Source: Candidatus Bathyarchaeota archaeon (GTDB taxonomy: Archaea; Thermoproteota; Bathyarchaeia; Bathyarchaeales; UBA233). From it: DNA of 7,921 nucleotides. Location of the stretch: positions 1-7,921 of the forward strand of contig QMXC01000045.1 of the NCBI GenBank assembly GCA_003661945.1, given 5' to 3'. Shown here piece after piece: positions 1 through 5,803 of the stretch (positions are counted from its first letter, which is position 1; each line of letters begins with the position of its first letter). The notes beneath the pieces were generated by a model that did not search any database, was not told the origin of the DNA, and saw nothing but the letters and a program-made list of their open reading frames with translations. Position numbers and translations under genes: made by a program.

Positions 1-45
1 GTATGGAATCAAGCTGAGAAGGCTGAACAGGGTTTTAGCCCGCAT
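1..45 (-). CDS. Possible 5' end of a gene leaving the window (partial, unknown function)
   Basis: An ATG at 45-43 on the minus strand is preceded by a purine-rich GGGGAGG a few bases upstream, a credible ribosome binding site, and the frame stays open to the window edge. The 15 visible residues (MRAKTLFSLLSLIPY) are a short basic start followed by hydrophobic residues, as at the start of a membrane or secreted protein, but too little is visible to name a family. An in-frame ATG at 66-64 is an alternative start with a poorer binding site. It lies about 50 bases downstream of the small hypothetical gene on the same strand and could share its transcript. Seen: start, binding site and open frame. 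Inferred: that it is a real gene. Confidence 0.4.
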   Translation of the reverse strand, partial: MRAKTLFSLLSLIPY

Positions 46-97
46 CTTCCTCCCCTTTTCACGCATGGAAACCCGAAAAATGAGGGAAGAGAGGCGT

Positions 98-466
98 CTA
101 TTCTGTTTCTTCCTCTCTTCCATGTTTCTCGGCGAGCTTCTCTTTTATCCGCCTTTCAATTTCTTTTTCCACTTCGCTTTCTTTTCCCATGAAACCTTTC
201 CCTTTCCCCATTCCCTTGAGCAGTTCACTTAGGTTGGTGAACACACTCATGTATTTTTCAGTCATTTTTACCGCAACGTCTTGGGGAATTCCGCTGTCAA
301 CGAGCTCTTTATAGAAGGCTCCAGCCGCTTTACCCATGTTTCTTCCCGCTTCTTCGGAGAAAACACTTCCGATGACACTTTTTACCAGCGTTGGGATTTC
401 TGTTGAAACCGCTTTGAGAAGCTCCTTTATTTCCTCCACAGGGATTTCTTCTTTTTCTTCGTTCAT
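98..466 (-). CDS. Small helical hypothetical protein (122 aa)
   Basis: I do not recognise a characterised family. The protein is highly charged and predicted to be mostly helical. Residues 1-20 are acidic and amphipathic. Residues 21-85 form a less charged core containing SEEAGRNMGKAAGAFYKELV, then an SGIPQD turn and a second helix with KMTEKYM. A Gly/Lys-rich linker (85-95) leads to a strongly charged Glu/Lys C-terminal helix (96-122). There are no membrane segments, cysteines or catalytic motifs. The ATG start is secured by AAGGAGGTGA five bases upstream, and a TATA-like box lies about 37 bases upstream. It follows the winged-helix gene on the same strand but has its own promoter, so it is probably a separate unit. 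The core looks like small conserved archaeal proteins of unknown function; that resemblance is from memory and unverified. Confidence 0.85.
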   Translation of the reverse strand: MNEEKEEIPVEEIKELLKAVSTEIPTLVKSVIGSVFSEEAGRNMGKAAGAFYKELVDSGIPQDVAVKMTEKYMSVFTNLSELLKGMGKGKGFMGKESEVEKEIERRIKEKLAEKHGREEETE

Positions 467-470
467 AATT

Positions 471-480
471 TCACCTCCTT
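471..480 (-). promoter_or_regulatory. Strong Shine-Dalgarno site of the 122-aa gene
   Basis: AAGGAGGTGA on the minus strand ends four bases before the ATG at 466. It is close to a full match to the complement of the archaeal 16S rRNA 3' tail, and it fixes the start codon. It is one of the two strongest binding sites in the window, so this small protein may be made in quantity. Confidence 0.85.
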
Positions 481-496
481 TCTGTTAACGTGAAAG

Positions 497-508
497 CCTA
501 TTATAACC
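497..508 (-). promoter_or_regulatory. TATA-like promoter of the 122-aa gene
   Basis: On the minus strand the sequence GGTTATAATAGG holds an AT-rich box (TTATAATA) centred about 37 bases upstream of the ATG. With the usual archaeal spacing of about 26 bases, transcription would start near 477-480, giving a leader just long enough to include the ribosome binding site. Position and composition are seen; promoter function is inferred. Confidence 0.55.
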
Positions 509-540
509 TTTCCAAGCCCTTTTTCGAAGAACGTTTCCTG

Positions 541-558
541 TAAAGCCTATAAGCTTTA
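541..558. repeat. 6-bp inverted repeat (TAAAGC/GCTTTA)
   Basis: TAAAGC at 541-546 and GCTTTA at 553-558 are perfect inverted copies around a 6-base spacer (CTATAA). It lies 75-92 bases upstream of the ATG of the 122-aa gene, upstream of its TATA-like box. It may be a small operator or hairpin. An AAAGCCTAT word is shared between this site and the promoter at 494-502. Confidence 0.35.
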
Positions 559-670
559 GTTCCGCTGTCGACGTTAGCCGCACCTTTTTCGGTAATTCAA
601 CCGAGTTTTCCATCCTTATTTTTCACCTCATGACAATACTATGCGCTGGGACATAGCCTTAATAATTCTG

Positions 671-709
671 AGAAAAAGTGGTCAGCCGTCTGGTCAGTCA
701 CAGTCAACT
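671..709 (-). terminator. Possible T-rich terminator of the winged-helix gene
   Basis: On the minus strand, directly after the stop codon at 710, a repeat-rich stretch of GACTG/CTGACC words is followed by CTTTTTCTC (T run at 677-673). Archaeal termination commonly occurs at T-tracts without a stable hairpin, and I could find no good hairpin here. The assignment rests only on position and the T run. Confidence 0.3.
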
Positions 710-1147
710 TTATTCTACAAGTTCGTAAACGTTCCCGTAGCCTCCGGCTTTTCTGACGACGCCTAGCTTTTCAAGTTTCTGAACTCTCTGCCTTATGATT
801 CGCCGCGAGGCTTTTCCCCGCATTCTCCTCACCTGCCGAGTTATGGCGGATATGTTCAGTTTTCCCTTTAGGGCTAGGGCTTGAATTATGCATCGCGAAA
901 TCTCGTCCTTAGAGACAGCTAGCCTTTTGAGGTGGCGTTCAGCGGTTTTCAGCCTTCGCAAGACTTTAAGAGGCTCGTCGTAGATCCCTAAACCCAGCCG
1001 AGTCATTTTTAGGTAAGCCGATAAATCCGCGTATTCCGGCTTGTCCACGATGTACATTTCAATCAGTTCGAGCCGTTTTATTATCGAGTCAAGTTTCGCG
1101 CTGAGCTCCTCAATCTTTTCATAGAGTTTTTCGCGGGAACTGCTCAT
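710..1147 (-). CDS. Coiled-coil winged-helix DNA-binding protein (145 aa)
   Basis: This is probably a small archaeal transcription regulator. Residues 3-33 are a heptad-like charged helix (EKLYEKIEELSAKLDSIIKRLELIE) suited to dimerisation. Residues 34-78 form a helical linker rich in Leu, Lys and Arg. Residues 80-145 have the winged helix-turn-helix layout: a helix around 80-95, the ISAITRQVRRM helix (99-109), a very basic recognition-type helix (112-129, with RRIIRQRVQKLEKLG), and a wing ending in RKAGGYGNVYELVE. The ATG start lacks a ribosome binding site, and a TATA-like box lies only about 20 bases upstream, so the mRNA is likely leaderless or nearly so. It is divergent from the E1-like gene across 91 bases that contain an inverted repeat, so it may control itself or that neighbour. 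The ligand and targets are unknown. Confidence 0.85.
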   Translation of the reverse strand: MSSSREKLYEKIEELSAKLDSIIKRLELIEMYIVDKPEYADLSAYLKMTRLGLGIYDEPLKVLRRLKTAERHLKRLAVSKDEISRCIIQALALKGKLNISAITRQVRRMRGKASRRIIRQRVQKLEKLGVVRKAGGYGNVYELVE

Positions 1148-1162
1148 TTAAAACACGTTCAG

Positions 1163-1172
1163 CTTATATTTA
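1163..1172 (-). promoter_or_regulatory. TATA-like promoter of the winged-helix gene
   Basis: TAAATATAAG on the minus strand lies 16-25 bases upstream of the ATG at 1147. The short spacing predicts transcription starting at or beside the start codon, consistent with the missing ribosome binding site. The box is nearly a mirror image of the plus-strand box at 1185-1194 (ATATAAGCT against ATAAAAGCT), a back-to-back arrangement in a divergent promoter. Confidence 0.5.
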
Positions 1173-1184
1173 GACTGGGGAAAC

Positions 1185-1194
1185 TGATAAAAGC
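1185..1194 (+). promoter_or_regulatory. TATA-like promoter of the E1-like gene
   Basis: TGATAAAAGC lies about 50 bases upstream of the TTG start at 1239. At normal archaeal spacing transcription would begin near 1214-1216, leaving a leader of about 24 bases that includes AAGGGTTGTG as a weak ribosome binding site. The assignment is inferred from composition and position. Confidence 0.4.
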
Positions 1195-1199
1195 TTTCT

Positions 1200-1229
1200 A
1201 CCCTTACATTAAGGCTTGTAGCTAAGGGT
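1200..1229. repeat. 7-bp inverted repeat at the E1-like gene promoter
   Basis: ACCCTTA (1200-1206) and TAAGGGT (1223-1229) are perfect inverted copies with centres 23 bases apart, about two helical turns. The symmetry centre coincides with the predicted transcription start, and the right arm overlaps the presumed ribosome binding site. This is the layout of an operator for a dimeric regulator; the divergent winged-helix protein is the obvious candidate, but that is inference. Confidence 0.4.
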
Positions 1230-1238
1230 TGTGAAACC

Positions 1239-1988
1239 TTGGAGTTCAAGCTTTCTGAAGAAGAAAAGGAACGGTACGACCGTCAGATGATGATTCCCAA
1301 CTTCGGCGAGGAAGGGCAACTGAAACTTAAAAAGTCGAAAGTAACGGTTGTAGGCGCCGGTGGACTTGGCTGTTCCGTGACGCTATACTTAGCTGCGGCA
1401 GGAGTAGGCACGCTGACGATAATTGACCCCGAACGTGTGGAGCTGAGCAATCTAAATCGCCAAGTATTGCACTGGACCGAAGACATAGGTGAATTAAAAG
1501 CTGTCTCTGTCGCTCGGAAGCTTGAAAAACTTAATCCTGCGGTGGAGGTTAAGGCGGTGCCTGAAAGACTCACGATGGAAAACGTGCGTGGCTTAATAGG
1601 CGGCTCGGACGTGGTTGTTGACTGCTTGGACAACTGGCATACTCGCTTTCTGCTAAACGAAGCTTGTGTAGCTGAGCGGATTCCAATGGTTCACGCTGGA
1701 ATCCGCGGATTATACGGACAGATGACCACAATTATCCCCTACCAAACGCCTTGTCTACGTTGCATACTGCCGGAAACTCCGCCAGAGGAGGAACGTTTCC
1801 CGGTTTTGGGTACCACTCCAGGCGTGTTAGGTGTGCTGGAGGCTTTTGAAGCCTTGAAGCTAATCGTTGGGATAGGGGTTTCGCTTGCTGGGAAGCTTCT
1901 TGTCTTCGACGGTGAAGCTATGAGTTTTCAAGAAATAAGGGTTGAGAGAAACGAAAGCTGCTCTGTTTGCGGTGAAAAGCGGTTTTAG
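1239..1988 (+). CDS. ThiF/MoeB/HesA-family E1-like adenylyltransferase
   Basis: This cytosolic enzyme family uses ATP to adenylate the C-terminal glycine of a ubiquitin-like sulfur carrier (MoaD, ThiS or archaeal SAMP) for sulfur transfer or protein conjugation. At 249 aa it has the usual single-domain length. Visible motifs are RYDRQ (12-16), the nucleotide loop GAGGLG (39-44), Asp63 in IIDPERVE, NLNRQ with Arg74 (71-75), Lys87, and DCLDNWHTR with Asp128 and Asp131. Four cysteines form a zinc site: C172-x2-C175 and C241-x2-C244. At the crossover-loop position where many relatives have a catalytic cysteine before GVLG, this protein reads GTTPGVLG. TTG is the only standard in-frame start after the stop at 1188. 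No carrier gene is visible nearby, so molybdopterin, thiamine and tRNA-thiolation roles cannot be separated. Confidence 0.93.
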   Translation: MEFKLSEEEKERYDRQMMIPNFGEEGQLKLKKSKVTVVGAGGLGCSVTLYLAAAGVGTLTIIDPERVELSNLNRQVLHWTEDIGELKAVSVARKLEKLNPAVEVKAVPERLTMENVRGLIGGSDVVVDCLDNWHTRFLLNEACVAERIPMVHAGIRGLYGQMTTIIPYQTPCLRCILPETPPEEERFPVLGTTPGVLGVLEAFEALKLIVGIGVSLAGKLLVFDGEAMSFQEIRVERNESCSVCGEKRF

Positions 1989-2959
1989 GGCGCTTTAGGT
2001 TTTAGTGCCTTAGCTGGGCATGCGTCAACGCATTTTAGGCAGTAGATGCATTCTGGGTCTACAATTTTTTCCCACGGCATGTCTAGAATGCGAACGTTCA
2101 TTGGGCAAGCTTCAACGCATATTCGGCAGTCAGCTTTGGTGCATTTAACCGGGTCACGTTTCAGCCCTAGAAAGCTGAATCTGTTCATGAAAGCCAAGGC
2201 GGCGCCAACTGGGCAGAGGTACTTGCACCATCCCCGTGGAACATATATGACCAGAGCTAGAACCGCAACCAAAACTACGAGACGTATCCACATAATAACG
2301 GATAATGTTTGAACGCCTCCGATGATTTCCCAGAAACTTTTGGTTGCGGATTCGTATATGATGTTAGAAAACGCTTTTGGCAGAACCGCAAACAGCGTGT
2401 CCGCTGGGCTTAACACATTAAAAGGCGCTGGAGCAAACACTCCTAAGGCGTTTCTGTATCCTCCGCCGATGCCTAAAGCCAAGGAAGCTGAAAGGGTGCC
2501 GCTGACGAAGACGATTACGCCTAGAACGAAATATTTTAGGAGCAGCATGCTTTCATGGGTTCGAAGGGAAACCTCGGCGTGTTTACGTTTTACGAGTGTA
2601 AGTATGTCCTGTACGAAGCCGAAGGGGCATATCCATCCGCATGTGGCTCTGCCGAAAAGAATTGGGATTATGATGAAAGCGGCTAACGGCAGCCATGGAA
2701 AAGTCACTTGGTAGAGCATTTGCTGCATCGCCGTAAGGGCATCGCCCACGGTTTTCTGCGAAGTTCCCATAGTCCACATAACCGGGAGTAGAATGGGCAC
2801 GGCGGTTAAGCCGTAAACGGTTCCACAGAAGAGTAAGAAAGATAGGAATTGAACGATTCTCCTCGCAGTGTTTATTTTCAAGAGCTTGTCCTTGAGTCTA
2901 GGCAAGTTTTCAACGGCTCCTCGTTCTTGTTGAAGTTGTATTCGTATTTTATCGTCCAA
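1985..2959 (-). CDS. NapH-like membrane 4Fe-4S protein
   Basis: This is a polytopic membrane electron-transfer protein of the NapH/MauN/CcoG-like group (324 aa). Hydrophobic segments lie near residues 35-60, 88-103, 139-165 and 222-241. Two membrane-edge CxxxCP motifs follow: C107-GWI-C111-P and C245-KYL-C249-P. The C-terminal tail carries two ferredoxin-type 4Fe-4S sites: C273/C278/C281/C285-P, slightly unusual with four residues between the first two cysteines, and C304/C307/C310/C314-P. In related systems such proteins pass electrons between quinones and partner redox proteins; the partner here is unknown. It starts at TTG inside the last 11 bases of tldE, with no strong binding site, so translation is probably coupled to tldE. 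Its stop overlaps the convergent E1-like gene by four bases. Confidence 0.9.
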   Translation of the reverse strand: MDDKIRIQLQQERGAVENLPRLKDKLLKINTARRIVQFLSFLLFCGTVYGLTAVPILLPVMWTMGTSQKTVGDALTAMQQMLYQVTFPWLPLAAFIIIPILFGRATCGWICPFGFVQDILTLVKRKHAEVSLRTHESMLLLKYFVLGVIVFVSGTLSASLALGIGGGYRNALGVFAPAPFNVLSPADTLFAVLPKAFSNIIYESATKSFWEIIGGVQTLSVIMWIRLVVLVAVLALVIYVPRGWCKYLCPVGAALAFMNRFSFLGLKRDPVKCTKADCRICVEACPMNVRILDMPWEKIVDPECIYCLKCVDACPAKALKPKAP

Positions 2960-4316
2960 TAACTTTAACGTTTTCCACTCTTATCCAAGGCGCAACCAAA
3001 GCGCCGACTTGTCTCTCGTTGTTGGCTAAGGCTGACACGTTTTTCAACACATCGAACACTGTTCCGCTGAGCATAGCACCTTTAACAGCGTTTTTTATCT
3101 CTCCTTTCTCAATTCTCCATGAGGGAACGGCTACAACCGAGAATTCTCCGCTTACAGGGTTGCTGCTGTGAGCTCCTTGGAGGAAATACACGAGTATGCC
3201 CGAGTCAATTTCGCTTACAAGCTCGTCAGCTGACTTGTTTCCCGGAGCAAATCTAAAGTTTGTTGCCTCGATTGCTGGAACCTCCATGTAAGGCGCTGCT
3301 CCACCCCGGTAGGCGTTTCCGGTGCTTTCCACTCCTTCTTTTTTGGCTCTATAGTTGTCGTATAGAAAGCTTTTCAGAACTCCCTTTTCCATGACCGCTG
3401 TTCTTCTACGCTCCATTCCTTCATCGTCGAAACGCCAAGTTCTTAAGCCGCCTTTTAAAATACCGTCGTCGAACACCGTTACGTTTTCCGAAGCTATTCT
3501 TTCACCTATTTTTCCCTTCAAGGCGGACTGTTCTCTCTGAACATAGTCCGCTTTAACCGCGTTTATCAGAGTGTAAGAAAGCAGAAGCTGCATCGCTACT
3601 TGGGCGAATACAACGGTGTAAGGCTTTGTTGGAACGGTCTCCGCCTTCAGAGCTGACACGGCTAGCCTCGCCGCCTCTCTCCCCACGTGTTCCGGGTTTA
3701 TTTCAAAAGTTCTCTTTGCGTCCCATTCGAAGCACACGGGCGTAACGTAGTTTACGTCTCTTGCAAGCGTAGCTAAACCGCAGCTTGCGAAGGTGCCTTG
3801 GTCAAAGTTTGAAACGTCGTAGGAGTTGACCAGCGCTTTGGCTGCGTAAACGGATTCAACCTCACCGTCTGTGACGAAAACTCTCTTATCCATTTCCAGT
3901 GCTGTGTCAAGCATCCGCGTGGCGAGGTTCACGAGTTCTTCGGACGACAGTTCGAGGATTTTCCCGTCGAAGGTTTCTTCAACGTTTATCAAGCATCTCT
4001 TGTCCGGAAATCCTTTCCAGTCTTTGTCAGGCTGGCTTGCCTTAGCTGAGTTTACGGCTTTCCCAGCTGTTTCCTCAACGGCTTTCTCTGCGACTATGTT
4101 GGTGTAGGCGAATCCTACGGCTTTGTTGTATACCGCTCTTATGCCGAGCCCTTGGTCAATATGCGAAACGCTTTTTGCTAGTTGTCCACGTTCGATGCCT
4201 ACCGCCGTTCTAGACGTCTGGCAAAAGTAAGCCTCAGCTTCATCTGCTCCGTGCCGTTCCGCTACCTTAACTGCCTTTTCGCAGAGGCTCAGTATTTCTT
4301 CTCTATCGAGCGCCAC
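2949..4316 (-). CDS. tldE: TldE/PmbA, non-catalytic partner of the TldD metalloprotease
   Basis: This is the TldE (PmbA) half of the TldD/TldE protease. In E. coli the pair cuts the leader of microcin B17 and degrades the CcdA antitoxin, and the complex takes unfolded peptides into a central chamber. At 455 aa the length is normal. Family-type features include a mixed alpha/beta N-terminal half with GLGIRAVYNKAVGFAYTN (56-73), VTVFDDGILKGGLRTWRFDDEG (279-300), the STGNAYRGG loop (331-339) and a glycine/serine-rich C-terminal half with HSSNPVSGEFS (383-393). At the place where TldD has HExxxH it reads VVFAQVAMQLLL (235-246), so it has no zinc site. It starts at GTG, 14 bases inside tldD, supported by GGAGGTG seven bases upstream; a stop lies just before in the same frame. 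Confidence 0.94.
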   Translation of the reverse strand: MALDREEILSLCEKAVKVAERHGADEAEAYFCQTSRTAVGIERGQLAKSVSHIDQGLGIRAVYNKAVGFAYTNIVAEKAVEETAGKAVNSAKASQPDKDWKGFPDKRCLINVEETFDGKILELSSEELVNLATRMLDTALEMDKRVFVTDGEVESVYAAKALVNSYDVSNFDQGTFASCGLATLARDVNYVTPVCFEWDAKRTFEINPEHVGREAARLAVSALKAETVPTKPYTVVFAQVAMQLLLSYTLINAVKADYVQREQSALKGKIGERIASENVTVFDDGILKGGLRTWRFDDEGMERRRTAVMEKGVLKSFLYDNYRAKKEGVESTGNAYRGGAAPYMEVPAIEATNFRFAPGNKSADELVSEIDSGILVYFLQGAHSSNPVSGEFSVVAVPSWRIEKGEIKNAVKGAMLSGTVFDVLKNVSALANNERQVGALVAPWIRVENVKVIGR

Positions 4317-5685
4317 CCATCAACACCTCCCTGACACGAATATGCGGGCCGCCGTCGCAGATAAAGGCGATTTGGCCTTTTCCGCACCTTCCGGGCCAAA
4401 GCTCGAAGTCTTTTCCAACGGCGTCGACTTTTTTGAGCGTTTCCAGCGTGTTTCCGCTTATCGACGCGTTTCTCACGGGAGCGCCTATTTCGCCGTTTAC
4501 GATTTCATACGCCTCCTGTATTCCCACTTGGAAGGTTCCGTCGAGGTTTGCTTGTCCCCCTCGGAAGCTTTTGAGGTAGTATCCGAATCTTATGTCTTCA
4601 AGGAGTTCCTCGAAACTGTGGTCTCTGGGCGCCATGTACGTGTTCCGCATGCGTATGATAGGCTCGTATCTGAAGTCTTCTGCTCGGACGTTGCCCGTTG
4701 GCGCAGCTTCGAACTTGTGGGCGGTTTCACGGCTGTGCATAAGCCCTACGACCCGGCCGTTTTCTATAAGCAACGTTTTCTGCGCTGGGACTCCCTCGTC
4801 ATCATATTTGAAAGAGCCAAAAGCGCCGTCGATTGTTCCATCATCGTAAACTGTAACGACGTCTGAAGCAACCTTCTTTCCAATCTTGTCCATAAGCACA
4901 GAGCCGGACAGGGTTAAATCCGCCTCGGCTAGATGTCCGAAAGCTTCATGGACAAAGACGCCCACAACGTTTGGTCCGATGACGACCGGGAATATTCCCC
5001 CCTTAGGCGTTTTAGCTTTTAACTGTTCCACGGCGCGTTTGGCTATCCTTTCACTGACTATTTGTGGAGTTTCGGTTTCAAAAACTTCGAATCCCGCCGT
5101 TGAGCCGATTTCTTCTCGGGCGAAGGCGTATATTTCTCCCTCTTTCGCCGTGGCGAGTATTCTCGACCAAACGTAGAGCTTGTCTTGCTCTATGTATGTT
5201 CCCTCGTTGTTTATGAAATAGTTGGTTCCCATGATGTCCAAATAGTCCACAGTGCAGCTTTTTATTCTCTGGTCATAGCTGAAAACCCTCTCGTTTATGG
5301 AAGAAGCAAGCTGAATTTTTTCAGCCAGCGGGGTTTCAGCGGGGTTTTTACGCGGTTTAGACGTCACTTTGTCTTCGAAAGTTTTTGTTTCCGCAAGCTT
5401 TATGGGAACTTTCACTTTTCGGCTTGTTGCCTTCGCCATTTTGCAGGCTTTTTCCACGGCTTCTGCAAGTTGGGTTTTATTGAAGCTTCCCACCGAGGCG
5501 AAGCCCCACGTTCCGTTGGCTAAAACCCTTATAGCAGCGCCGTTCTCCAACCCTTCTTTCGCTGCTTCGATGACGCCGTCTTTCATGGTTAGCATTGTTC
5601 TGAAAAGTTTTTGAGCCCTTATCTCCACATACTCCGCGCCGGCTTCTAATCCCAATTCAATAATCTTTGTTAAGTTTTCTTTCAA
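4303..5685 (-). CDS. tldD: TldD, zinc metalloprotease subunit
   Basis: This is the catalytic half of the TldD/TldE protease (460 aa; E. coli TldD is 481). The zinc motif HExxxH is intact at H246-E-A-F-G-H251 within VFVHEAFGHLAEADL. Cys434 in PGRCGKGQ matches the C-terminal cysteine that is the third zinc ligand in E. coli TldD. Other family features are GAAIRVLANGTWGFAS (49-64), VTVYDDGTIDGAFGSFKYDDEG (277-298), PTGNVRAEDFRYEP (329-342) and SFRGGQANLDGTFQVG (373-388). The only usable start is TTG at 5685, directly after an in-frame TAG two codons upstream; GAGAAGGAGC upstream supplies a ribosome binding site about 11 bases away. It is first in a tldD-tldE-NapH operon with a TATA-like box at 5732-5741. 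The natural substrate in this organism is unknown. Confidence 0.95.
   Translation of the reverse strand: MKENLTKIIELGLEAGAEYVEIRAQKLFRTMLTMKDGVIEAAKEGLENGAAIRVLANGTWGFASVGSFNKTQLAEAVEKACKMAKATSRKVKVPIKLAETKTFEDKVTSKPRKNPAETPLAEKIQLASSINERVFSYDQRIKSCTVDYLDIMGTNYFINNEGTYIEQDKLYVWSRILATAKEGEIYAFAREEIGSTAGFEVFETETPQIVSERIAKRAVEQLKAKTPKGGIFPVVIGPNVVGVFVHEAFGHLAEADLTLSGSVLMDKIGKKVASDVVTVYDDGTIDGAFGSFKYDDEGVPAQKTLLIENGRVVGLMHSRETAHKFEAAPTGNVRAEDFRYEPIIRMRNTYMAPRDHSFEELLEDIRFGYYLKSFRGGQANLDGTFQVGIQEAYEIVNGEIGAPVRNASISGNTLETLKKVDAVGKDFELWPGRCGKGQIAFICDGGPHIRVREVLMGGAR
4324..4330 (-). promoter_or_regulatory. Strong internal Shine-Dalgarno site for tldE
   Basis: GGAGGTG on the minus strand lies within the last codons of tldD, seven bases before the GTG at 4316. 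It decides the tldE start and suggests independent initiation in addition to translational coupling, which would help keep TldD and TldE at matching levels for the heterodimer. Confidence 0.75.
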
Positions 5686-5695
5686 CGGCTATTAT

Positions 5696-5765
5696 GCTCC
5701 TTCTCGAAGAGGTAGAATAGTATCTCCGTCTGCTTATAAATGCTACTTTCCATTGGAGAAGGAGC
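5696..5765. repeat. 10-bp inverted repeat flanking the tldD promoter
   Basis: GCTCCTTCTC (5696-5705) and GAGAAGGAGC (5756-5765) are perfect inverted copies 50 bases apart. The TATA-like box lies between them. On the minus strand the arm nearer the gene contains the presumed tldD ribosome binding site (GGAG). RNA starting at the internal promoter would lack the upstream arm, whereas RNA reading through from the upstream gene would contain both and could pair them. The match is seen; its function is inferred. Confidence 0.6.
5732..5741 (-). promoter_or_regulatory. TATA-like promoter of the tldD-tldE-NapH operon
   Basis: ATTTATAAGC on the minus strand is a good archaeal TATA box, 47-56 bases upstream of the TTG start. 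Transcription would begin near 5710, giving a leader of about 25 bases that includes the ribosome binding site. It is the best promoter match in the window. Confidence 0.6.
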
Positions 5766-5766
5766 T

Positions 5767-5796
5767 TGGAAAATGGAATGCGGAAAAGCGGAAAAG
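5767..5796 (-). terminator. Possible T-tract terminator after the 115-aa gene
   Basis: Starting seven bases after the stop codon, the minus strand carries three T4 tracts in CTTTTCCGCTTTTCCGCATTCCATTTTCC-like order, two of them within a tandem repeat (plus strand CGGAAAAG twice, 5781-5796). Repeated T-tracts without a hairpin are a common archaeal termination pattern. Placement between this gene and the tldD promoter supports the call. Confidence 0.4.
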
Positions 5797-5803
5797 TTTG
5801 GAG

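Noticed and set aside
2..232. Plus-strand open frame entering from the left edge
   Set aside because: It overlaps the 122-aa gene antisense for most of its length and becomes Phe-rich there, as expected for the complement of a Lys/Glu-rich gene.
467..709. Search for a tRNA, small RNA or small gene in the longest gap
   Set aside because: No tRNA-like arms or T-loop sequence are seen, and the only start codons lead to frames of a few codons; a 5-bp stem at 589-604 is too small to support an RNA gene.
1283..1633. Minus-strand open frame of 116 codons
   Set aside because: It is antisense to the E1-like gene across its nucleotide-binding motifs; the Ser/Thr-rich translation is typical of a shadow frame.
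2046..2714. Two plus-strand open frames (2046-2312 and 2322-2714)
   Set aside because: Both are antisense to the NapH-like gene with its conserved cysteine motifs, and their translations look like complement-strand composition.
4342..4866. Plus-strand open frame of 174 codons
   Set aside because: It lies wholly antisense to tldD, whose zinc motif and family pattern are unmistakable; the antisense translation has no recognisable motif or ribosome binding site.
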